Assembly (NCBI GenBank): GCA_913020095.1
Contig: CAJWAH010000110.1
Span: 1 to 5,090, forward strand
DNA: 5,090 nt
From: an uncultured Synechococcus sp.
Lineage (GTDB): Bacteria; Cyanobacteriota; Cyanobacteriia; PCC-6307; Cyanobiaceae
Direction: 5' to 3'
The notes beneath the pieces are model-generated. The model was given only the letters and a program-made list of their open reading frames with translations. It did not search any database and was not told the DNA's origin. Shown in pieces: positions 1 to 5,090 of the stretch; position 1 is the first letter of the stretch; every line of letters begins with the position of its first letter. Both the position numbers and the translations under genes were made by a program.

Positions 1-135
1 GCTTGGCGGGGCTTGCAGGAGCGGCCGGTTTGGCCACCACCTCCGGTTTGCGGCTCGGCGGCGCGCTCGGGGCTGGCTTGGCGGGGCTTGCCGGAGCGGC
101 CGGTTTGGCGACGATTTCTGGTTTGCGGCTCGGTG
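1..135 (-). repeat. 75-bp in-frame tandem repeat in the IF-2 linker
   Basis: Bases 1-60 and 76-135 align at a period of exactly 75 bp (25 codons) with only a few mismatches; both copies begin gcttggcggggcttg. In the minus-strand reading frame each copy encodes PPSRKPE(I/V)[12 protein letters not shown] followed by a short PAPSA-type spacer. The window edge cuts the array, so the copy number is unknown. The repeat is inside infB and is coding. Confidence 0.85.
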
Positions 136-421
136 GTGCCGAAGGGGGAGCTGCCGCAGATTGGCTGGGCGTGCTCGGCGCTTTCTTCAGCGACAGGATC
201 TGATTGCCAGCCTCAGGTTTGGCAGCTGACTTGGCGCCACCAGCCGCTTTGCCGTTGCTGTTGAGCAGGGCTTTGATCTTGGCCGCTTCACCATCACTGA
301 TGGAGCTGCTGTGGCTCTTGGCCGCAATCGAAAGCTTCTCCGCGGCATTGAGCACGTCGCGGTTATCGAGACCGAGGTCCCGGGACAGCTCATAGATCCG
401 GACTTTGCCGCCGCTCGTCAT
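1..421 (-). CDS. infB: Translation initiation factor IF-2, N-terminal part (gene continues beyond the window)
   Basis: IF-2 is the GTPase that brings initiator fMet-tRNA to the 30S subunit and promotes 50S joining. Only the first 140 codons are present. Residues 1 to about 50 (starting [20 protein letters not shown]) match the helical IF2_N module found at the start of bacterial IF-2, here in the form typical of cyanobacteria ([20 protein letters not shown]). From about residue 60 the chain becomes a Lys/Pro/Ala/Ser-rich disordered linker with a repeated PPSRKPE(I/V)[12 protein letters not shown] segment. The G domain and tRNA-binding domains lie outside the window. The ATG at 421-419 is chosen because GGAG sits at 431-428, six bases upstream, and because the domain starts immediately after it. 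It is the last visible gene of the rimP-nusA-ylxR-infB series, 37 bp after the ylxR stop, so it is probably cotranscribed. Identification rests on the N-terminal module plus gene order. Confidence 0.95.
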   Translation of the reverse strand, partial: MTSGGKVRIYELSRDLGLDNRDVLNAAEKLSIAAKSHSSSISDGEAAKIKALLNSNGKAAGGAKSAAKPEAGNQILSLKKAPSTPSQSAAAPPSAPPSRKPEIVAKPAAPASPAKPAPSAPPSRKPEVVAKPAAPASPAK

Positions 422-427
422 GCATGA

Positions 428-431
428 CTCC
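428..431 (-). promoter_or_regulatory. Shine-Dalgarno of infB
   Basis: GGAG on the minus strand, six bases before the ATG at 421-419. It decides between this start and an out-of-frame ATG at 425-423 that lies only two bases from it. Confidence 0.6.
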
Positions 432-445
432 AACAATGTCATCTT

Positions 446-464
446 GCCTGAAAGGCCGTCAGGC
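446..464 (-). other. Short stem-loop spanning the ylxR stop, between ylxR and infB
   Basis: GCCTGA (446-451) and TCAGGC (459-464) are a perfect 6-bp inverted repeat with a 7-base loop. One arm contains the ylxR stop codon (461-459). No T-run follows on the minus strand, so it is not a convincing terminator. It could affect ylxR-infB translational coupling or mRNA stability, or be chance. Confidence 0.4.
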
Positions 465-719
465 TTCAGGTTCCAGCCGTTTGGCCAGGGCGTCGTAGAC
501 GCTGTCTGCAACCGGGACCCTGAGGGCGCGTTGCAGTTTTCGCCGTTTGCGGGCGTCTTCTACGCAGGCATGTGAGGCGCAGACATAGGCCGAGCGGCCC
601 ATTCCTTCATCCATCACAACGCCGGCACCCCCTGCGAGCCGGATGATGCGCAGCAACTGACGACGGTCGAACAGTTCCCGGCAACTCACGCAGCGGCGCA
701 GGGTGGGCTGAGTACTCAC
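459..719 (-). CDS. ylxR: YlxR family RNA-binding protein (DUF448)
   Basis: The 86-residue product is a small basic cytoplasmic protein of the YlxR/DUF448 family, normally encoded between nusA and infB. The family hallmark is visible at the start: RRCVSCRE (residues 8-15, Cys10 and Cys13), followed by GRSAYVC (41-47) and a basic stretch KRRKLQRAL (58-66). Cys10, Cys13, Cys47 and Cys52 could form a metal or structural cluster, which is inference. In Bacillus the homologue (also called RnpM) binds RNase P RNA and dampens RNase P activity; whether that holds in cyanobacteria is not known from this sequence. The start is GTG at 719-717, which overlaps the nusA TGA (718-716) as GTGA, so translation is probably coupled. 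A GAGG lies four bases upstream, inside the nusA 3' end. Length is normal for the family. Confidence 0.93.
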   Translation of the reverse strand: MSTQPTLRRCVSCRELFDRRQLLRIIRLAGGAGVVMDEGMGRSAYVCASHACVEDARKRRKLQRALRVPVADSVYDALAKRLEPEA

Positions 720-2137
720 CTGGCCTCGTCCTCGCTGGCTACGGGCTCTTCGCTGACGGCTTCCGCTGCAGGCTCTGGCTCTGCCTCTGCTTCGACTTCG
801 GCCTCTGCGATGGGTTGTTGCTCATCGCCGTAGTCCTCAAGCTCGTCTTCCTCGATGGGATACAGCTCCCTGAGGCGAGCATCTTCCTCGGCACGCGCGG
901 CTTGTTCGGCTTCAAGGCGAGCTTCGGCTTCCGCTTGCAGTGCTTCCTCCTCGCGGCGGTGCTCGATCAGCTCGGCCACCTGTTCGTCCTCGGAGGACTG
1001 GTCGTATTCCTCGCTGTTCTTGATATCGATTTTCCAGCCGGTCAAGCGTGCAGCTAGGCGCACGTTTTGGCCCTCGCGGCCAATGGCCAGGCTCAGTTGA
1101 TCGGGCGGAACCAAAACGTGGGCGTGCTGACCTTCTGGGTCCACCAGACGCACCATGTCGACCCGTGCTGGGCTGAGGGAGTTGGCGATGTACTGGCCGG
1201 GATCAGGCGACCAGCGGATCACATCAATTTTTTCGCCGCGCAGTTCGTTCACCACCTGTTGAATCCGGGAGCCCCGCGCGCCAATGCAGGCGCCAACCGG
1301 GTCAACTTCCCGCTCAACACTGTCGACCGCCACCTTGGTGCGAGGTCCTACAGCTCGAGACGGTGGGTTGGCTTCACGGGCAACGGCCACGATCCGCACA
1401 GACCCTTCTTGGATCTCGGGGACTTCGTTTTCAAATAGATAGACGACCAACCCGGCGTTGGCCCGGCTGATGAAGAGCTGGGGGCCGCGGCGGGCAATTT
1501 CAGACACCTCTTTGAGGAAGACCTTGAAGGTGGCGTTGGCCCTGTAGTTGTCGTTGGGGAGCTGGTCGCGCCGGGGCAGTTCAGCTTCCACTTCCGGGCG
1601 GCCCAGTCCGGAACTCACGGCCATGATCACGCTCTGGCGCTCAAAGCGGATCACGCGAGCGGTCAGAACCGGATCTTCTAGGTCGGCGAATTCCTCCTGG
1701 ATCATGCGGCGCTGATGCTCCCGCAATTTCTGGGCCAGCACCTGCTTGGTGGTGGCCGCTGCCATGCGCCCGAAATCATCTTTTTCGGGGGTCACATCCA
1801 GCACCACCGTGTCGCCCAGTTGGGCGTCGTCGGTCACCTGCTGCACGTCTACCAGACCAATTTGATGGTCCTCGCTTTCCACCTCTTCAACAATGATTTT
1901 TGAGGCCAGAACCCGGTAGCCCTCTTCATCAAGGTCAAGGCCCACGTCGAAGTTGCTGAAATATTCCTCGTCGAACGGGTCTTCGCTAATGCCGATGTAG
2001 AGCGTGCGGCGATAGCGCTCATAGCCCTTGAGAAGGGCTTCGCGCAGGGCGGCTTCCACCACGTTGGCGGGCAGCTTCTTCTCCTCGCTGATGTCTTCAA
2101 TGAGGGCCGAGAGGCCCGGGAGCATCACGAGTGCCAT
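716..2137 (-). CDS. nusA: Transcription termination/antitermination factor NusA
   Basis: NusA binds RNA polymerase and nascent RNA and controls pausing, termination and antitermination. The 473-residue protein shows the RNAP-binding N-terminal domain (about 1-140, including EKKLPANVVEAALREALLKG near the start and GRMAAATTKQVLAQKLRE at 123-140), an S1 RNA-binding domain (about 154-225), KH1 with the GARG loop at 286-289, and KH2 with GREG at 353-356 followed by NVRLAARLTGWKIDI. After residue 375 there is a highly charged helix (about 385-425, rich in E, A and R) and then an acidic Glu/Ala/Pro tail to the end. It lacks the two acidic repeats AR1/AR2 of E. coli NusA, as expected for cyanobacteria. 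The start ATG is at 2137-2135; the upstream Shine-Dalgarno is weak (GGAT, spacing about 7). The gene is 42 bp after rimP and overlaps ylxR by 4 bp. Confidence 0.97.
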   Translation of the reverse strand: MALVMLPGLSALIEDISEEKKLPANVVEAALREALLKGYERYRRTLYIGISEDPFDEEYFSNFDVGLDLDEEGYRVLASKIIVEEVESEDHQIGLVDVQQVTDDAQLGDTVVLDVTPEKDDFGRMAAATTKQVLAQKLREHQRRMIQEEFADLEDPVLTARVIRFERQSVIMAVSSGLGRPEVEAELPRRDQLPNDNYRANATFKVFLKEVSEIARRGPQLFISRANAGLVVYLFENEVPEIQEGSVRIVAVAREANPPSRAVGPRTKVAVDSVEREVDPVGACIGARGSRIQQVVNELRGEKIDVIRWSPDPGQYIANSLSPARVDMVRLVDPEGQHAHVLVPPDQLSLAIGREGQNVRLAARLTGWKIDIKNSEEYDQSSEDEQVAELIEHRREEEALQAEAEARLEAEQAARAEEDARLRELYPIEEDELEDYGDEQQPIAEAEVEAEAEPEPAAEAVSEEPVASEDEAR

Positions 2138-2179
2138 GGGTGATCCGTTGAAGCAGTGAACAGAAAGGTGGGCGTGCCG

Positions 2180-2647
2180 TTAGGCGCTGGGTGAGCTCAG
2201 GCGAACCTCGAGCACATCGCTGCGTGGAATCCGCTGAATGCGCCCCCGCAGGTTGAGTTCGACCGCATCGGCATCTCTGCCAAGCAGGGTTCCCTCGCGC
2301 TGGATTTCGCCTCCCTTGGCATCCCGCTGCCGAACGCAGACGGGGAAACCGCGGAAACTGCGAAAGTCCCGGTCCTGCTGGAGAACGTCTCCAAGCCCTG
2401 GACTTGTGATTTCCAGAACATACGCCCCGGTGATGAGTTCACCGGTCTCCAAGGCCTCCCCGAAGGCTTGGCTGAAGCTGGCGCAGTCGTCGAGATTCAC
2501 ATCGCTGCCATCGCCCTTGCGCACAGCCACGATCAACGCTTGGGGAGCGCGATGGCTATGCAGCACCACGCTCTCAACGAGAAAACCAAGGGATTGGGCC
2601 GTTGCCGAGGCAAGGGCTTCGATGGGTTCCAGCGGGGGATGAGCCAA
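2180..2647 (-). CDS. rimP: Ribosome maturation factor RimP
   Basis: RimP binds the 30S subunit and is needed for late 16S rRNA and S12-region maturation. The frame starting at TTG 2647 gives 155 residues, close to the normal family size. Recognisable parts are the N-terminal helix PIEALASATAQSLGF, the GSDVNLDDCASFS segment (47-59), the family signature YVLEITSPGLGDVLQQDRDF (76-95), then FRGFPV and the C-terminal SH3-like barrel ending GRIQRIPRSDVLEVRL. The frame is open upstream to a GTG at 2737, which would add 30 Gly/Arg/Pro-rich residues not typical of the family; that region is full of inverted repeats, so I prefer TTG 2647 even though its Shine-Dalgarno is poor. The gene product is certain; the start is not. 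It is first of the rimP-nusA-ylxR-infB set, 42 bp before nusA. Confidence 0.93.
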   Translation of the reverse strand: MAHPPLEPIEALASATAQSLGFLVESVVLHSHRAPQALIVAVRKGDGSDVNLDDCASFSQAFGEALETGELITGAYVLEITSPGLGDVLQQDRDFRSFRGFPVCVRQRDAKGGEIQREGTLLGRDADAVELNLRGRIQRIPRSDVLEVRLSSPSA

Positions 2648-2700
2648 GGCTCGTGGTGCGGAGGGCCGGCCCGGCCCTGCAATCGTCTGATTGGTACGAC

Positions 2701-2767
2701 TGCCTTCTCGCAAGCGAGAAGCATGCCCGCCGGGCACCCTTTCACATTAATGCCTGGCCTTTAGGCC
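2701..2767 (-). promoter_or_regulatory. Cluster of three inverted repeats in the rimP leader
   Basis: Three hairpin-forming sequences sit between the upstream small gene and rimP. CTTCTCGC (2704-2711) pairs with GCGAGAAG (2714-2721), a perfect 8-bp arm with a two-base centre; TGC/GCA extends it with one bulge. TGCCC (2724-2728) pairs with GGGCA (2732-2736). GGCCT (2756-2760) pairs with AGGCC (2763-2767) and overlaps the stop of the small gene. None is followed by a T-run on the minus strand, so a classical terminator is not supported. A leader control element, an RNA processing site or a promoter-proximal operator are possible; the function is unknown. Confidence 0.45.
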
Positions 2768-3003
2768 GCGCCACCAAGGTCCATGTCAGGCGCGTCGCTG
2801 TAGCCGTCGCGTGGTCCAGGAGTGCCTCGCAAGGCGGGATCAGTGTTGATGCAGCCCTTGCCTTTGGCGTATTGGCAGACCCGCGCCCAAAGGCGGGCGC
2901 GGGTTGATGGTTGACCAGTGCTGAAAATCACCTCGACGTTGGCCGAAGCACTGGCGTCAATCGTGACTTTGCACAGCGGACAGACTTGGGCGCAGGTGTC
3001 CAA
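2761..3003 (-). CDS. Small conserved-looking Cys-containing protein of unknown function
   Basis: I do not assign a function. The frame gives 80 residues from TTG 3003-3001 to TAA 2763-2761. The N-terminus has CAQVCPLCK, that is a C-x2-C knuckle (Cys8, Cys11) plus an earlier Cys4, and the middle has RVCQYAKGKGCIN with a C-x7-C pair. Four or more Cys in this spacing suggest a small zinc-binding domain, which is inference. The C-terminal third is Gly/Asp/Pro-rich and probably disordered; there is no signal peptide or membrane segment. Codons have the GC-rich third positions of the neighbours, which supports real coding. From memory, marine Synechococcus genomes carry a short protein with a similar WARVCQ...GCIN...DP stretch near rimP. 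No ATG or GTG start is available upstream in frame; the TTG has only a weak GAG six bases before it. It could be cotranscribed with rimP. Confidence 0.68.
   Translation of the reverse strand: MDTCAQVCPLCKVTIDASASANVEVIFSTGQPSTRARLWARVCQYAKGKGCINTDPALRGTPGPRDGYSDAPDMDLGGAA
2879..2904. repeat. Strong GC-rich inverted repeat inside the small Cys-protein gene
   Basis: ACCCGCGCCC (2879-2888) and GGGCGCGGGT (2895-2904) are a perfect 10-bp inverted repeat with a 6-base loop; nine of ten pairs are G-C. It falls on the codons for TRARLWARV of the minus-strand gene. No T-run follows on either strand, so an intrinsic terminator is not supported. Confidence 0.75.
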
Positions 3004-3026
3004 AGATCGCTCAGCAGCGGAGCCAG

Positions 3027-3032
3027 AACCTA
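3027..3032 (-). promoter_or_regulatory. Possible -10 element for the small gene and rimP operon
   Basis: TAGGTT on the minus strand (within ACTAGGTT), about 24 bases before the TTG start of the small gene. It fits a relaxed -10 of the kind seen upstream of many picocyanobacterial genes, but no good -35 lies 16-18 bases upstream (CCATCA at 17). Tentative. Confidence 0.3.
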
Positions 3033-3055
3033 GTGAGTCTGTTCAGCCTTGATGG

Positions 3056-4259
<1,204 letters not shown>

Positions 4260-4270
4260 CCCGCGACATT

Positions 4271-4274
4271 GAGG
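4271..4274 (+). promoter_or_regulatory. Shine-Dalgarno of rpiA
   Basis: GAGG seven bases before the ATG at 4282, supporting that start. Confidence 0.65.
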
Positions 4275-4281
4275 CGACCCG

Positions 4282-4995
4282 ATGGCTGACCTGCAGACCC
4301 AGATGAAGCAGGCCGTGGCCTTGGCTGCCACCGATCAGGTCAAGAACGGCATGGTGCTGGGTCTGGGTTCAGGCTCCACAGCGGCCTTGATGATTCAGGA
4401 GGTGGGAGCCCGGCTGCGCGATGGCCGCCTTAGCGACATCGTCGGCGTCACCACCTCGTTTCAAGGCGAGGTTCTCGCGGCCGAACTGGGGATCCCGCTG
4501 CAATCCCTCAATGCCATCGATCGGATTGATTTGGCCATTGATGGCGCTGATGAGGTGGATCCCGCTTTTGAACTGATCAAAGGCGGTGGCGCTTGCCACG
4601 TGCAGGAGAAGTTGGTGGCCCGCCGCGCTGAGCGTTTCGTGGTCGTGGTCGACAGCACCAAGCTGGTTGAGCGCCTCAACCTTGGCTTCCTCTTGCCGGT
4701 GGAGGTGCTGGCAGGCGCTTGGCGCCAAGTGCAGGCTGAGTTGCAGCAACTGGGTGGTAGCGCTGACTTGCGCATGGCCCAACGCAAAGCAGGTCCGGTC
4801 GTCACCGATCAGGGCAACTTGGTGCTGGATGTGAGCTTCGCTGGTGGGATCAACGACCCCGCTGGGCTGGAGGCCACCATCAACAACATCCCTGGTGTGT
4901 TGGAGAACGGCTTGTTTGTGGGGCTCGCTGATCAGGTGCTGGTTGGCGAGATCAATGACGGTGTGGCCGGCGTGAGGGATCTGGTCAAATCTTGA
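4282..4995 (+). CDS. rpiA: Ribose-5-phosphate isomerase A
   Basis: RpiA interconverts ribose 5-phosphate and ribulose 5-phosphate in the cytoplasm. In a cyanobacterium it serves both regeneration of the Calvin cycle acceptor and the oxidative pentose phosphate pathway. The 237-residue chain carries the family motifs in order: GLGSGSTA (27-34, phosphate binding), TTSFQ (57-61), the catalytic DGADEVD (87-93, with Asp87 and Asp90 corresponding to E. coli Asp81 and Asp84), KGGGA (100-104, Lys100) and EKLVA (109-113, Glu109 as the catalytic base). The C-terminal [14 protein letters not shown] matches the usual end. Length is normal and nothing is missing. It stands 48 bp after the protease gene with its own Shine-Dalgarno and a possible promoter, and its TGA overlaps the TTG start of the next frame. 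Confidence 0.97.
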   Translation: MADLQTQMKQAVALAATDQVKNGMVLGLGSGSTAALMIQEVGARLRDGRLSDIVGVTTSFQGEVLAAELGIPLQSLNAIDRIDLAIDGADEVDPAFELIKGGGACHVQEKLVARRAERFVVVVDSTKLVERLNLGFLLPVEVLAGAWRQVQAELQQLGGSADLRMAQRKAGPVVTDQGNLVLDVSFAGGINDPAGLEATINNIPGVLENGLFVGLADQVLVGEINDGVAGVRDLVKS

Positions 4996-5090
4996 TCAGC
5001 AATGGCAAGCGCCTGCTTTGGGTTGGCCTTGGCTTGCTCGTCGCCCTTGAGGTTGTTGTCCTTTACCCCCTGCTGAAGGCGTTGTGGCAG
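4992..5090 (+). CDS. Start of a probable membrane protein (continues beyond the window)
   Basis: I do not recognise a family. From TTG 4992-4994 the frame is open to the window end for 33 codons. It begins ISNGKRLLW after the start residue, and residues about 8-30 are a continuous hydrophobic stretch ([21 protein letters not shown]) interrupted only by one Glu, followed by KALW: a single transmembrane helix or signal anchor with a basic N-terminal side. The TTG overlaps the rpiA stop as TTGA, the arrangement of translationally coupled genes. There is no strong Shine-Dalgarno and no ATG or GTG in frame nearby, so the exact start is uncertain. The ATG at 5002 is in another frame that closes within 25 codons. 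Only the hydrophobicity and the overlap support this call. Confidence 0.45.
   Translation, partial: MISNGKRLLWVGLGLLVALEVVVLYPLLKALWQ

Noticed and set aside
1..135. Two similar direct copies resembling a repeat array such as CRISPR
   Set aside because: The copies are contiguous without spacers, keep the infB reading frame and encode a Pro/Ala linker.
3..264. Plus-strand Gly/Ala-rich open frames opposite infB
   Set aside because: They are antisense shadows of the repetitive IF-2 linker; the minus frame has clear IF-2 identity.
1067..1438. Plus-strand frame of 123 codons inside nusA
   Set aside because: It lies fully opposite conserved NusA KH-domain codons and its product has no recognisable features.
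2238..2642. Plus-strand frame of 134 codons opposite rimP
   Set aside because: Its Ser/Arg-rich low-complexity product is the antisense of a well-supported rimP.
2701..2736. Hairpins as an intrinsic terminator after the small gene
   Set aside because: No run of T follows on the minus strand, and there is no plus-strand gene upstream to terminate.
2602..2907. Plus-strand frame of 101 codons across the rimP leader and the small gene
   Set aside because: It opposes two better-supported minus frames, has no plausible start context and no recognisable motif.
4996..5090. C-terminal end of a convergent minus-strand gene (I considered hisD, often near rpiA)
   Set aside because: The minus frame continues open deep into rpiA and shows no HisD C-terminal signature; the plus-strand hydrophobic frame fits better.

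Overview
The window looks like chromosomal DNA from a GC-rich picocyanobacterium of the Synechococcus/Cyanobium/Prochlorococcus clade. The reasons are the NusA with an acidic tail in place of the two C-terminal repeats of E. coli NusA, the IF-2 N-terminus of cyanobacterial type, and the gene set itself (rimP-nusA-ylxR-infB back to back with a Deg/HhoA-type protease and rpiA). The species cannot be fixed from the sequence alone. Nothing indicates phage, transposon, CRISPR or recent transfer; this is a core housekeeping region.

Left part (1-3003), all on the minus strand. Read right to left it holds a small Cys-containing protein of unknown function (3003-2761), rimP (2647-2180), nusA (2137-716), ylxR (719-459, overlapping nusA by 4 bases as GTGA) and the first 140 codons of infB (421-1, running off the window). 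RimP matures the 30S subunit, NusA couples RNA polymerase to RNA and antitermination, YlxR is a small RNA-binding partner, and IF-2 loads initiator tRNA. Together they form the classic transcription/translation operon. The visible IF-2 segment carries a Pro/Ala-rich linker with a 75-bp tandem repeat.

Middle (3004-3129) is a 126-bp divergent intergenic region. It holds a perfect 12-bp palindrome that also reads as a CRP-like half-consensus, flanked by two outward-facing CTAGG(T/C)T elements that could be -10 boxes.

Right part (3130-5090), all on the plus strand. It holds a secreted trypsin-like Deg/HtrA protease with one PDZ domain, then rpiA (ribose-5-phosphate isomerase, Calvin cycle and pentose phosphate pathway) 48 bp later with its own Shine-Dalgarno and a possible own promoter, then the first 33 codons of a probable membrane protein whose TTG start overlaps the rpiA stop.

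The least explained items are the small Cys protein upstream of rimP with a very strong hairpin inside its reading frame, the cluster of inverted repeats in the rimP leader, and the palindrome in the divergent promoter region. No wholly new system is evident.
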